From Hyphomicrobiales bacterium (GTDB lineage: Bacteria; Pseudomonadota; Alphaproteobacteria; Rhizobiales; Rhizobiaceae): 64,000 nt of DNA. Location: assembly GCA_900472625.1 (NCBI GenBank), contig UCIT01000006.1:17984-81983 (forward strand), read 5' to 3'. Below the pieces are notes generated by a model that was not told the origin of the DNA, searched no databases, and was given only the letters and a program-made list of their open reading frames with translations. Of this stretch, positions 38,873 through 48,434 are shown piece after piece (position 1 is the stretch's first letter; each line of letters opens with the position of its first letter). Both the position numbers and the translations under genes were made by a program.

Positions 38873-40194
38873 GGACTGTCCCCTTTCAAGCCGCTGCCCG
38901 CTTCCGGCACCCGCCAGCGAAGCGGCAGCGACGAGACCAGCACCACGAAAGCCTGGCACACGAACAACGGCAGCACCGCCCCGACCGGCCCGCGTAGCAG
39001 GATCGGCAGCGACGATGCGAGCACGAAATGCGACAAGCGCAGCCCGCCGAACATGCCCCATTCCGCCTTCACCGCCCAGCGCAACACCATGGCGGCCACC
39101 ACCCCGCCCAGCGCGACGCCAACGAGGCCGAAATCCATGTAGAGATCGTAACCGACGAAGAACGACAGGTTGGGCGTACCATACATCCCGGCGGCGAACA
39201 GCTCGTTGCCGATGTCGAGGCCACCGACAACAGGCTTTCCCGGCCAGACCGCACGCGGCACGAAGAACAACAGGATCGCTACCGACTTCGCACCCCACAC
39301 TTGGTCATTCCACGACATGAACCGGACGGCATGCACGGCGGTGTCGAAGACGTCGATCGAGGGAATGTCGAAGAAATTACCGACCACGGAGATATCCGCC
39401 ACGTCGGCTAGGCCGTCGACACCGCTGCGTGTCGTGATGTTCAGCACCGGAAAGACGATGGTGAGCGCGAGCAGGCAAGCGGCATAAAACGATGCAGCCG
39501 ACACCTTGCCGCCAGCAAGGCCAAGGATCACCGGCCCCCACACCGCCAGCAGCACGAAGCGCGGCGCATTGAATGGATTTCGCGAGACCGCCAGCAGGCC
39601 GATCACGAACAACAGCGGCATGAGCGCAGAGAGCCGAGCGGAGGTACGAAAGCGCAGAGCGACCATAACTGCCGTGATCGACTGCAGTCCGAGAAAGAAC
39701 ATGCTGCCGACAAAGGCCTGGGCCGGGTCCTGCTCCAGCCGCGAGGAAAGTAGCCGCTCGACACCGCCCTCCGAGACCACGAACAGCGCAAACGCGGCGA
39801 TGTTGGTCAAGACAAGCGCCGGCAGCGGCACATGTGGCTGGATGTCCGAGGGCTTGGCCGCCACGGCCTCCATCGATACGAACAGGAACGGCAGGCAGAA
39901 CAGCAGCGCAACCAGCATGGCCGTAGCAAATTCCTCCGGCTGATAGGCGTAGGCGGTGATGGCAGTCGCACCGCCGATCTGGTCACCATGGATGCGCTGC
40001 AACGGCGAGATCACGAAATAGAGGAAGATACAGAACCAGAAGACATCGCCGATCTGGAATTGCCGCGAGCGGATGCGAAACAGCCCGGCGAGCACCACCA
40101 GAAGCATCGGCAGCGTCAGCAGCACCACAAACGGCCGGTCGGCGAACGGCAGGTTGGCGAGATAAAGCGCCAGGACGGTCGATAGCCGGATCAT
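38869..40194 (-). CDS. Polysaccharide polymerase (Wzy/O-antigen ligase-like)
   Basis: A 441-residue polytopic membrane protein with about 11-12 helices, one long periplasmic loop and scattered Arg residues (ISPLQRIHGDQIGG; GDLYMDFG-type region reads VGYDLYMDFGLVGVAL). This pattern is common to Wzy-type repeat-unit polymerases, which have little sequence conservation. Its position between flippase and acetyltransferase genes, with ATGA overlaps at both ends, is the main support. An O-antigen ligase is the alternative. Confidence 0.7.
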   Translation of the reverse strand: MIRLSTVLALYLANLPFADRPFVVLLTLPMLLVVLAGLFRIRSRQFQIGDVFWFCIFLYFVISPLQRIHGDQIGGATAITAYAYQPEEFATAMLVALLFCLPFLFVSMEAVAAKPSDIQPHVPLPALVLTNIAAFALFVVSEGGVERLLSSRLEQDPAQAFVGSMFFLGLQSITAVMVALRFRTSARLSALMPLLFVIGLLAVSRNPFNAPRFVLLAVWGPVILGLAGGKVSAASFYAACLLALTIVFPVLNITTRSGVDGLADVADISVVGNFFDIPSIDVFDTAVHAVRFMSWNDQVWGAKSVAILLFFVPRAVWPGKPVVGGLDIGNELFAAGMYGTPNLSFFVGYDLYMDFGLVGVALGGVVAAMVLRWAVKAEWGMFGGLRLSHFVLASSLPILLRGPVGAVLPLFVCQAFVVLVSSLPLRWRVPEAGSGLKGDSP

Positions 40195-41486
40195 GCGCCC
40201 GCCTGCAGTAACACGCGATGCCCGGATCGACGAAAGACAAGGCGGTAGATCAAGAGAGCGCCAACGCCATGCGTCAGCACTTCCGATATCGCCAGGCCTG
40301 CAAGCCCAAGCGAAAGACTCAAAACGGCGCTGGCGACGAAGCCTATCAGCATGCCGAGCAGCGCGGCCGCCGCCGCGACGCGATACCGACCCAACCCCTG
40401 TGCTGCCTGCGCCAGCGTCTGCGACAAGGCGCCGGTCAGCACCCCGACAGAAAACAGCGCCACCACCCATCCCGGCTGCGCGAATGCGCCGCCGACCAAC
40501 AGAAAACATAGCGCTCCCGCAAGCAGCAGACCGAAAGACAACAACGCCGCCATCCACGTGGCCAGTGTCTGCGCCTGGAGAGCTGCGATAATCGATGCCC
40601 CGCTTTCCTCGAGCGCGCGAACCATGACAGGAAAATGCGCCCGCCGGACGAACTCGAGCAGCTGTGACACCGCCGCCGCGATTTGCCGTGCGTAGAGAAA
40701 CAGCGCCGTCGCCGCGGGCCCCAGCGCCACGCTGCAGACGATGATCTGGAACCGGAACGACAACTGGCCGGGCAAGGTAGACAACAGCACCGCCGCTCCC
40801 TCGCCGGCAAAAGCGTGGCAGTCTGCAACCGCGACAGCGAGCGGCCTCGGCAACCGGCCAAGCCGCCACAGTGTGGCAAGCTGGGCAGCCACGGCAATCG
40901 CATAGCCCAGCGACAAGGCCGCCCCGAGGACAAGCCCGGCAGCGGGCGCGGCGTCAGGGCCAGCGATTGCCAGCGCCAGGGCGGAAGCGATATAGGCGGA
41001 AATCGTGGTCAACCCGCTGATCCCGCTCAAGCCAAGACCGTCGAGCACTCCCGTGGCATTGCAGGCCCAAAAGAACAATGCCGGCATGGCTGCAGGAATA
41101 TAGCCCCGCGAAAAGGCATCGCTTGAGAGGAACCCGCAGCCAACACCAGCAAGCGAAACCAACGCGGCAATGCACAGCCTGACGGCGCAGGCCTGCCAAT
41201 AGCATCGCCGCGCCACCATCACGACGTCGTGGTCATGCGCCAGCGAAATCCGTCGCGCAACCACGACCGCCGACCCCATATCGACGATCATCAGGGCCAG
41301 AATGGCAAACGAGAAATGCGTTGCGAACGACGCCAGCAGCGCCAGCGCGTCCCGATCGATCATCCATGTCTGCACCAGGAAGATCGATCCCTGCCCGAGC
41401 GCAAAGCTCAGCGCCAGCAGCGCAGCGTTGACCAATCCCGGCAACGAACGGGCATGGACAGTAGAAGGCGCCCGATCCGGCCTCAT
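40191..41486 (-). CDS. Polysaccharide flippase (Wzx/MATE-like)
   Basis: A 431-residue protein with about 12-14 membrane helices and few charged residues (NAALLALSFALGQGSIFLVQ, then LGMLIGFVASAVLSLSLGLA). This fits Wzx/PST-type exporters that flip lipid-linked repeat units across the inner membrane. ATG 41486 overlaps the epimerase stop as ATGA. The longer frame adds an out-of-place tail. The class call is good; the substrate is not readable. Confidence 0.78.
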   Translation of the reverse strand: MRPDRAPSTVHARSLPGLVNAALLALSFALGQGSIFLVQTWMIDRDALALLASFATHFSFAILALMIVDMGSAVVVARRISLAHDHDVVMVARRCYWQACAVRLCIAALVSLAGVGCGFLSSDAFSRGYIPAAMPALFFWACNATGVLDGLGLSGISGLTTISAYIASALALAIAGPDAAPAAGLVLGAALSLGYAIAVAAQLATLWRLGRLPRPLAVAVADCHAFAGEGAAVLLSTLPGQLSFRFQIIVCSVALGPAATALFLYARQIAAAVSQLLEFVRRAHFPVMVRALEESGASIIAALQAQTLATWMAALLSFGLLLAGALCFLLVGGAFAQPGWVVALFSVGVLTGALSQTLAQAAQGLGRYRVAAAAALLGMLIGFVASAVLSLSLGLAGLAISEVLTHGVGALLIYRLVFRRSGHRVLLQAGA

Positions 41487-42457
41487 GCCGCGCTCCGCAG
41501 CAACTGGCTCTCGATCCACGCATAGGTTCTCTCCAGACCGTCCATCAGCCTTTGCGTTGGCTGCCAGCCGAGCGTTTCGGCAATCAGCCGGTTGTCAGAA
41601 CGCCGACCGCGGACCCCCATCGGCCCCGCGATATGGCGCTTGTGCAGCCGCTTGCCCGCTATCGCGCATACCATGTCGACGAGCTGGTTGATGCTCACCA
41701 TCTCCTCGGAGCCGATATTCACCGGACCTGCGAAACCGGAGCGCATCAGCCGCAAGGTGCCCTCGATGCACTCGTCGATATAGAGGAACGAGCGTGTCTG
41801 CCGACCGTCGCCCCAGATCTCGATCTCGCCGCCATCTACCGCCTGCGCCACCTTCCGGCAGATCGCCGCCGGCGCCTTTTCCTTGCCGCCGTCCCAGGTG
41901 CCCGATGGCCCGAAAATGTTGTGATAGCGGGCGATCCGGCAGACCATGCCGTAGTTGCGGCCGTAGGACTGGTAGAGCCGCTCGGAGATCAGCTTTTCCC
42001 AGCCATACTCGCTGTCGGGAGACGCCGGATAGGCCGAGGCTTCCTCGCAGTTTGGCGCATCGGGATCAGCCTGATTGCCGGCCGGATAGACGCAGGCCGA
42101 CGACGAGAAGAACAGCCGGCCCACACCCTGGCGGCGGCAGAGGTCCGCGACATTGAGATTGATCGTCGCGGAGTTGTGAATGATATCGGCGTCGTGCTGG
42201 CCGGTGAAGATATAGCCGGCGCCGCCCATGTCGGCGGCCAGTTGATAGACCTCGTCGAAAGGCCGATCGATCACATCGGCACAGAGGTCATATCGCCGGA
42301 GATCGCCGACGACGAATTCGTCAGCGCTGGTCTCCCCGTATTCCGGCCGCTTGAGATCGACCCCGCGCACCCAGAAGCCCTCTCGCTTCAGGCGGTGCAC
42401 GAGATGGCCACCGATAAAACCACCGGCCCCGCAGACAAGCGCAGTCCTTTTCAGCAT
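41483..42457 (-). CDS. NAD-dependent sugar-nucleotide epimerase (GDP-mannose 3,5-epimerase-like)
   Basis: A 324-residue extended short-chain dehydrogenase. The NAD loop is GAGGFIGG; the catalytic Tyr-Lys is in SEYGWEKLISERLYQ. The segment QLAADMGGAGYIF is strikingly like plant GDP-mannose 3,5-epimerase, which makes GDP-L-galactose/gulose. The GDP-mannose that it would use is supplied by manB and manC at 48.4-51.3 kb. UDP-glucose-type epimerases remain possible. The start at 42457 removes a long, unrelated-looking upstream frame. Confidence 0.82.
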   Translation of the reverse strand: MLKRTALVCGAGGFIGGHLVHRLKREGFWVRGVDLKRPEYGETSADEFVVGDLRRYDLCADVIDRPFDEVYQLAADMGGAGYIFTGQHDADIIHNSATINLNVADLCRRQGVGRLFFSSSACVYPAGNQADPDAPNCEEASAYPASPDSEYGWEKLISERLYQSYGRNYGMVCRIARYHNIFGPSGTWDGGKEKAPAAICRKVAQAVDGGEIEIWGDGRQTRSFLYIDECIEGTLRLMRSGFAGPVNIGSEEMVSINQLVDMVCAIAGKRLHKRHIAGPMGVRGRRSDNRLIAETLGWQPTQRLMDGLERTYAWIESQLLRSAA

Positions 42458-42473
42458 GCGACGCCCCCCAGCG

Positions 42474-43673
42474 TTAGATGGCCTGCTTCCCCTGATGATA
42501 GACAGCGTCGAAAATCGTCTCGAACCGATCGGCAATGGCGTCGATTGCAAAATTACGCTCGGCATAGGACCGGCCATTGCCGCCGAGGCGATCGCGCAGC
42601 GAGCGGCCTTCCGCGAGCGGGCGCAGGTTGCCGACAAAATCTTCCGTACGCTCGGGCTCGGACACCAGCCCCGCCTCTTCTCGCTCGATGATCCGTCGCG
42701 CAAGATTTCCACCCGGCACAGAGGCGAGCACCGACCGGCCGCAGCAGAAATAGGTGAGTACCTTGGACGGCACCGAGAAGATGCCGGCGTCGCGTTCGAT
42801 CATCGCGATCAGGATATCGGCACCGCCAAGCACGGAAGGAAGGTTCGCAAACGGCACCCAGGGCCGGACCCGTAAATTGGCGAGCCCTTGCGATGCAGCC
42901 TGCAATGCAAGACGATCGGCCATGCTCCCTTCGGAATAGACATCGATCGTCACAGGCACGGCGCTGGCCGCGGCAAGCAGCATCTCAGGATTGTGCTTGT
43001 AACCAAGCGTGCCGGCATAGACCGCACGAACGCTACCGCCTTCAGTCCTCGCGCCCTGTAGCACCGACCCCATGTCCTCAATCGGCGCCCAGTTCTCGAT
43101 CACCGAAACCCTGTCGCCCAGCACTCCGTTGCGCGCGAGGACGGCGACGAAATCATCGGTGATCGCAACGACGTGATCGCTCGCCCGCAAAAGCTGGTAT
43201 TCGAGCGCATGATATCGCCGCGCGATCGCCGATCCGATTACCGGAAACGTCCGTGAAAGAATGCGGCCGATCGCTTCACTGTAGATATCCTGGAGCCAGA
43301 AGACGAACCGCGCACCGCTTCCACGGGCTGCCTTGTGAATGACGGCCTGCGTATCCAGAGGCGCATTCGAAGACAGCACCACATCCGGCCGAAACCGCCG
43401 GATCTCGTCGGCCACCAGCCGGCCCACCGCGATCTCCTGCAAACGCCGCTTCACAAAGCCATCCTTGTGGAACGGCTCGTCCAGCGACAGACCGACAATG
43501 CGCAAGCCCGCCGGATCATCCGGTCGCGCGCCAAGATCACCCTTCGGCGTCTGGAAACCGGCGAAATGAACATGCAGCACATCGTAGCCACGCCGGGCCA
43601 GCACGCGTGAAAGCTGCGCCTGAAACGGATGACCGGAATAATCATGAACGAGAATGCGCTTTGCACGAACCAT
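42474..43673 (-). CDS. Family 4 glycosyltransferase
   Basis: A 399-residue GT-B-fold glycosyltransferase. The nucleotide-binding C-terminal half shows VRAVYAGTLGYKHNPEMLLA and the Glu-rich motif (APIEDMGSVLQG; MIERDAGIFSVPSKVLTYFC). It resembles the WcaI-type group. It is the only glycosyltransferase gene in the cluster. I start at ATG 43673 (MVRAKRILVHDYSG), where the Rossmann-like fold begins; the frame continues to 43799 without support. Confidence 0.85.
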   Translation of the reverse strand: MVRAKRILVHDYSGHPFQAQLSRVLARRGYDVLHVHFAGFQTPKGDLGARPDDPAGLRIVGLSLDEPFHKDGFVKRRLQEIAVGRLVADEIRRFRPDVVLSSNAPLDTQAVIHKAARGSGARFVFWLQDIYSEAIGRILSRTFPVIGSAIARRYHALEYQLLRASDHVVAITDDFVAVLARNGVLGDRVSVIENWAPIEDMGSVLQGARTEGGSVRAVYAGTLGYKHNPEMLLAAASAVPVTIDVYSEGSMADRLALQAASQGLANLRVRPWVPFANLPSVLGGADILIAMIERDAGIFSVPSKVLTYFCCGRSVLASVPGGNLARRIIEREEAGLVSEPERTEDFVGNLRPLAEGRSLRDRLGGNGRSYAERNFAIDAIADRFETIFDAVYHQGKQAI

Positions 43674-43871
43674 GCGTCGCTCGCTGCCGATGAAAAAATG
43701 GTTGTTTGAAATGCCTTCACGTCTGGCACCACCGACAAATAGGTCGGATGCAGCCATCACGAGAATAAGGTTGTATCTATGAACTGATCGAAACTTCAAA
43801 ATTGCAATCAGTATGTCAAGCCAGATCCGCTATAAACGCCCTGATTGCACCTAAGGGAGTAGGCAACGTAT

Positions 43872-45695
43872 CTAAGCCGCACGCGAAACACGCCGAAAAT
43901 ACCATGCATTGACGCTGAACCAGCGCCGCTGGTCCTGTCCGTTCAGCACCGCAATGACAGGCACACCGGCGCCCACGTTGCCCCTGAGCGCCGTTGCCGC
44001 CTTGCGGGCAACGCTTTGCGGCGTGCTCGCCCAACGGACGACGAAAAGGACCGTGTCGCAGAGACGCGCGAGATAGAGCGCGTCCACCGCAGCCTCGACG
44101 GGTGGCGTGTCGATGACGATGTAGTCGAAATGCAGCCGCGCCCGCGTCAGCAGTGTCCGCACCTTGGCGCTCATCAACAGTTCGTCGGTCGGAAACTCCG
44201 CTGGTCGCGCGCCGAGGATCACCGATAGGTTGGTGGCATGGTCGATCGCCACCATCTCGGCCAGACCCGAATCCGGCTCTCCGCGCAACAGGTTGACAAA
44301 GGCGGGCGTCGGCTCGCGATCGACGTGTCGATGGATACTCGGCTTTCTCAGGTCGCAGTCGATCAGCAACGTGCGCTTACCGGCCAGCGCATAGGTCCGC
44401 GCCAGCGCGGTGGCAAGTGTCGACTTGCCGTCGCCGCGCAGGCTCGACGACACCATGATGACGATGCCCGCCTGCCCGCTCGCATCTTCCGCGACCGCCC
44501 TGCTCAGCAGCCTCTGTTCGATCGACACCCGAATTCGCCTGACGGATTCGGAGAATACTGAAAGCGGCGCCGACATGATCTTGTCCGAGAGCCCGCGCCC
44601 GTGCGGTCTCTCCAGTTCGCTCCCCTCCTCGCGTGGAACGACCGACGCCAGCGGGATGTTCAGCACGGCACCAACCTGATCCTCACCGGTAAATCCACCG
44701 ATAAAGAACTCGCGCAGAAATCCCGCGCCGATGCCGAGTGCCACCGCCAACAGCGTCATCACTGCAAGGATAGCCGTAACCTTGGGATAGGACGGATCGC
44801 CCGGCGGTAGCGCCTGCGAGATCACCCGACTATCCGCCAGTTGCAGGCTGGCCTGCGTCTCGAAATCCTGCAGCCGGGTCAGAAGCGTCTGGTATTGCGC
44901 GCGGGCGATCTGTGCCGATTGCTGCAGGCTGTAGAACTGCGTCGGCATCCCCGATATGACACTCGGCGTCGGCAGCACCGATTGGCCGACCTGCGCATCC
45001 GCAACCCGAACCTCGCCACCGCCTCTGGCAGAAACACCATTGGCGGTCATGAAGGCGTCGAGCTTGCCCTCATAGTCCGCGAGGCTGTCCTTCGCCGCCG
45101 CAACCCGATCCTGCAGGCTGTTGCGCGCCGCAATCGTGCTCGCCACCTTGGCTTCGATCTGATGGCCGATATAGACGGATGCCACCAGATTGACGAGACG
45201 CGCCGCCTTCTCCGCCTCCTCCGAGGTCACGCCCACGGTGATCAGATAGGTCAACCCCTCCCGGCGAACCCGCACTGCCTCCTTGAACGATTCAAGGACC
45301 TCAAGAAGCGCCGCGTCTCCGGTCGCCATCGGTCTCGCCGTGCCGACAAGACTTGCGGCAATGTCGCCAAGCCTGCGCCGTGGCGCGAACTCGCGATCCG
45401 CAAGCAGGTTGCCGGCGCGGACGACGTCGAGAAGGACCGCATCGGATTGGACAATCCTGACCTCGCCCTCCACCCGCGAGTTGTCGGTCAGCCCCGTCGT
45501 CGCCGATGCGGCCGGATCGAGCAGGTTCTTGGCGCTGGTATCGACCAGGATCAGCGCCTGCGCGGTATAGCGCGGCGTCATGAGCATCAGGGTGGAGGCG
45601 GTGAGAAACAGGACACAGGCGATGGTCGAAAGGATCGTCCACATCTGACGGCGGAGGAGCCCAGCAAACATGCGAATATCGGCGATATCGCTCAT
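43872..45695 (-). CDS. Wzc/GumC-type polysaccharide co-polymerase with BY-kinase domain
   Basis: A 607-residue chain-length regulator. The N-terminal Wzz domain (first helix MWTILSTIACVLFLTASTLM; second near residue 310, AVMTLLAVALGIGAGFL) flanks a helical periplasmic loop. The C-terminal BY-kinase has Walker A (SSLRGDGKST, K424), Walker A' (RTLLIDCDLRKPSIHR) and Walker B (DYIVIDTPPV). The C-terminal tyrosine cluster normally used for autophosphorylation is reduced to a single Tyr in NAWYFRRVSR. It leads the polysaccharide cluster. Confidence 0.9.
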   Translation of the reverse strand: MSDIADIRMFAGLLRRQMWTILSTIACVLFLTASTLMLMTPRYTAQALILVDTSAKNLLDPAASATTGLTDNSRVEGEVRIVQSDAVLLDVVRAGNLLADREFAPRRRLGDIAASLVGTARPMATGDAALLEVLESFKEAVRVRREGLTYLITVGVTSEEAEKAARLVNLVASVYIGHQIEAKVASTIAARNSLQDRVAAAKDSLADYEGKLDAFMTANGVSARGGGEVRVADAQVGQSVLPTPSVISGMPTQFYSLQQSAQIARAQYQTLLTRLQDFETQASLQLADSRVISQALPPGDPSYPKVTAILAVMTLLAVALGIGAGFLREFFIGGFTGEDQVGAVLNIPLASVVPREEGSELERPHGRGLSDKIMSAPLSVFSESVRRIRVSIEQRLLSRAVAEDASGQAGIVIMVSSSLRGDGKSTLATALARTYALAGKRTLLIDCDLRKPSIHRHVDREPTPAFVNLLRGEPDSGLAEMVAIDHATNLSVILGARPAEFPTDELLMSAKVRTLLTRARLHFDYIVIDTPPVEAAVDALYLARLCDTVLFVVRWASTPQSVARKAATALRGNVGAGVPVIAVLNGQDQRRWFSVNAWYFRRVSRAA

Positions 45696-45837
45696 ACGAA
45701 TGCAAACCCTCGGTGGACATCCACAACCCGTTGCTCGCTCCGGTATTGTTATCGGAAATTACCACAGGGGATTGCGGATACAACCTTAGATGAAAGTGGT
45801 ATCGAGGCGCCTAAGATGCATGCACAACGCAGAAAGG

Positions 45838-45862
45838 ACGGCCTTCTCTCGGAAAAGGCCGT
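45838..45862 (-). terminator. Terminator after the esterase gene
   Basis: ACGGCCTT (45838-45845) and AAGGCCGT (45855-45862) form a perfect 8-pair stem with a 9-base loop, followed on the minus strand by CCTTTCTG. It lies about 16 bases past the stop at 45878. Confidence 0.7.
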
Positions 45863-45877
45863 CGGTGCTCTCAACGC

Positions 45878-46486
45878 TTAGCGATATGGCTCGAAAAGAG
45901 CCTTGATCGCCTCGACTTCATTCGGCCGGATATCGTGACCGCCCGGATGCCAGACGGTGGTTGTATCCGCCTTCTGGCTCTCGAAGTAACCAGCCAGCGC
46001 CTCGGTAACTGGCTTGGGGCTGATCGGGTCCCGCTCGCCGGCCGTGATCAGCACCTTACGTCCCGCCAACGCCGCATTCGGCTTCGGCTGGAACGGGATC
46101 AGCGGGTGCATCAGCGCCGACGCATCGAACAACCCTTTCTCGATCAACACGTTGGTGAGGATGTTTGCGCCGTTCGAAAAGCCGAGCCCGAGGATCGCAG
46201 ACGCCCCGTGCTCTCTCGCGAGATCACCGACGAAACCGGCCATCTTTTCCGTGGCGCGGGCAAGATCGACCATATCGTATACGCCCTCGCCGGTACGCTT
46301 GAAGAACCGCGCCGCACCATATTCGGAAACGTCGCCGCGCGGCGAAACGATCGTCGCATCCGGCAGCAGCTGCCGGGCGAAATCGAAGAACTGGTTCTCG
46401 TCTCCACCGGTCCCATGCAAGGTGAACAGGATCGGCTTTCCCTGAGCACCGGCCTGCAGCCGGTGCACGTATCCGTGATCAGTCAT
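45878..46486 (-). CDS. Alpha/beta-hydrolase, carboxylesterase/phospholipase type (MhqD-like)
   Basis: A 202-residue serine hydrolase. The nucleophile elbow GLGFSNGANI, the acid in TAGERDPISP and the His in WHPGGHDI make a full triad; LHGTGGDENQ is the oxyanion-side motif. It resembles the small carboxylesterases that follow ring-cleaving dioxygenases (MhqD in Bacillus, YfhR-type). It is co-directional with, and 14 bases after, the dioxygenase gene. Confidence 0.88.
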   Translation of the reverse strand: MTDHGYVHRLQAGAQGKPILFTLHGTGGDENQFFDFARQLLPDATIVSPRGDVSEYGAARFFKRTGEGVYDMVDLARATEKMAGFVGDLAREHGASAILGLGFSNGANILTNVLIEKGLFDASALMHPLIPFQPKPNAALAGRKVLITAGERDPISPKPVTEALAGYFESQKADTTTVWHPGGHDIRPNEVEAIKALFEPYR

Positions 46487-46500
46487 GACAGTCTCCTGAC

Positions 46501-47433
46501 TTAGGCTTCGAGGGGCTCGAGATGCTGCTCGATCAGCGACCGCAGATGCTCGTGCTGTGTCGGCAGCTTCAGCGCTTCGCCCAGATGTGCAGTGTCCTCG
46601 TCCCTGTTGAAACCAGGTTCGTTGGTAGCGATTTCGAACAGCACGCCGCCCGGCGTACGGAAGTAGATCGCCCAGAAGTAATCGCGGTCGATGACCGGCG
46701 TGACCTGATAGCCCGTATCCATCAGCGCCTTGCGGACCTCGAGCTGCTTTTCGCGGTTCTCGACGGCAAACGCCACGTGGTGGACCGAACCCGCACCGGG
46801 AAGCGCCCGCGAGATGTTCGGCATCGTCTCGAGATCGATCAGATGCGCGCCATTGCCGCCGGGGATCGTCAGACGCTTGACGCCGTCGCGTTCCTCCTGA
46901 ACCTCATACCCCATGAACTTCAGCAGTTCCGACGTGGCGCCGTCGTCGCGCAATCGCATGGCGACCGAGTGGAAGCCGCGGATCGCGTGATCCTCGCCGA
47001 TCCCACCATGCGTCCAGGGCAGACGATTGTCGTCCTTGACCTCGACGAAGGCGAAACCGTCGCCATCAGGGCCCGCAAAGTTCAGGCGCTTCTCGCCGAA
47101 GGTCTCTTCCTTCTTCAGGCCGGTGGCGTTCAGCTTGGCGAGGTGATCGCTCCAGAAGCCGATAGAGCCTTCGGGGATGGAGAACACCGTCGTTCCGACC
47201 TCGCCAGTGCCCGGACGGCCCTGCGCCATCTTCGGGAACGGGAAGTAGGTCATGATCGTGCCCGGCGCACCGGTCTCGTCGCCGTAGTAGAGATGGTAGA
47301 CATCGGGTGAATCGAAGTTCACGGTCTTCTTGACGCGGCGCAGGCCAAGCGCGCTCGTGAAGAACTGATTGTTAGTCTGGGCGTTGGCGGCCATCGATGT
47401 GACGTGGTGAAGACCTTTGATCTGGTTCAACAT
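46501..47433 (-). CDS. Ring-cleaving dioxygenase, VOC/glyoxalase family (MhqO-like)
   Basis: A 310-residue protein of two paired VOC modules. Likely metal ligands are His9 or His10 in LHHVTSMAANAQ, a His in GFHSVAMRL, His in SVHHVAFAVEN and Glu in GGVLFEIATNEPGF. The opening IKGLHHVTSMAANAQTNNQF is typical of the hydroquinone/catechol ring-cleaving MhqO/LinE-like group. AAGGGG lies eight bases before the ATG. With the following esterase it forms a quinone or phenol detoxification pair, by analogy to mhqOD. Confidence 0.88.
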   Translation of the reverse strand: MLNQIKGLHHVTSMAANAQTNNQFFTSALGLRRVKKTVNFDSPDVYHLYYGDETGAPGTIMTYFPFPKMAQGRPGTGEVGTTVFSIPEGSIGFWSDHLAKLNATGLKKEETFGEKRLNFAGPDGDGFAFVEVKDDNRLPWTHGGIGEDHAIRGFHSVAMRLRDDGATSELLKFMGYEVQEERDGVKRLTIPGGNGAHLIDLETMPNISRALPGAGSVHHVAFAVENREKQLEVRKALMDTGYQVTPVIDRDYFWAIYFRTPGGVLFEIATNEPGFNRDEDTAHLGEALKLPTQHEHLRSLIEQHLEPLEA

Positions 47434-47541
47434 GTAAGACCCCTTTCTGGCCCGCCTCGCGGGCTGTTCGATGGGTCATAGATGATCCTTATCCCGGCCT
47501 CGGAATAGTCCCGGCGACCAGAACGCATTGTCTACTTTTAG

Positions 47542-47565
47542 TGAACGATGCTTGATGTTCGTTCA
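47542..47565. promoter_or_regulatory. Operator-like inverted repeat upstream of the dioxygenase gene
   Basis: TGAACGA (47542-47548) and TCGTTCA (47559-47565) are perfect 7-base arms 10 bases apart, about 110 bases before the dioxygenase start and just past the ung stop. The size suits a TetR or MarR repressor; no such regulator gene is adjacent. Confidence 0.55.
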
Positions 47566-47572
47566 GCGAAGG

Positions 47573-48274
47573 TTAGATATCAAGCGGATCTGAGGGCAGC
47601 TGCCAATCGATCGGTTCGCGACCGTGGCTTTCGAGAAATGCATTCGCCTTGGAGAAATAGCGTCCGCCGAAAAAGCCGGCATGCGCAGATAGGGGGGATG
47701 GATGCGGCGACTTCAGAACCAGATGTCTGCTGGTATCGACGAAGGCGGCCTTGCGCTGCGCATAGGCACCCCACAGGATGAACACCACGGCATCGCATTC
47801 GTCGTTGACCTTGCGAATGACGGCGTCGGTAAAGGTCTCCCAGCCCTTCCCCTGGTGCGAGGCCGCCTGCGCTTCTTCGACGGTCAACACGCTGTTCAGC
47901 AGCAGAACGCCCTGTCTTGCCCAGTGCTCAAGAAAGCCGTGACGCGCCGGAGCGATACCGAGATCGCTCTGCAGCTCCTTGTAGATGTTTACAAGCGATG
48001 GCGGGATCCGCACGCCCGGCTGCACGCTGAAGCAAAGCCCGTGTGCCTGTCCGGCGCCGTGATACGGGTCCTGCCCGAGGATCACCACCTTGACGTTGGA
48101 AAGCGGCGTCAGATCCAGCGCCCGGAAATACTCCGACCCTTTGGGAAATATCCGCTTTCCCATCTCTTTGCGCTCGACGAGAAACGCCTTCAGCTTCTGC
48201 ATGTAGCCGCCTTCGAACTCGCTCGAAAGCGCACTTTTCCAGCTGTCTTCGAGCGCGATGGTCTGTTCATTCAT
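47573..48274 (-). CDS. ung: Uracil-DNA glycosylase Ung
   Basis: A 233-residue family 1 uracil-DNA glycosylase. It has the water-activating motif [11 protein letters not shown] and the leucine-loop motif [13 protein letters not shown]. It removes uracil from DNA to start base-excision repair. The Shine-Dalgarno GGAGGTGA stands before ATG 48274, which rules out the longer frame to 48394. It is divergent from manB. Confidence 0.96.
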   Translation of the reverse strand: MNEQTIALEDSWKSALSSEFEGGYMQKLKAFLVERKEMGKRIFPKGSEYFRALDLTPLSNVKVVILGQDPYHGAGQAHGLCFSVQPGVRIPPSLVNIYKELQSDLGIAPARHGFLEHWARQGVLLLNSVLTVEEAQAASHQGKGWETFTDAVIRKVNDECDAVVFILWGAYAQRKAAFVDTSRHLVLKSPHPSPLSAHAGFFGGRYFSKANAFLESHGREPIDWQLPSDPLDI

Positions 48275-48434
48275 GCAATCACCTCCGCCAGCGAACCCCA
48301 ATCCGCTTTGAACTTGCGTCGAAAAGGGATTTGGCAGACATTTTATCGGTCGCCGGCCGTCAAAATTTACGAACTTTATGTAGTTTGCTTTCAAAACACC
48401 GACGACTTCAAGCGCAGCCGGGGACTTATTCAGG

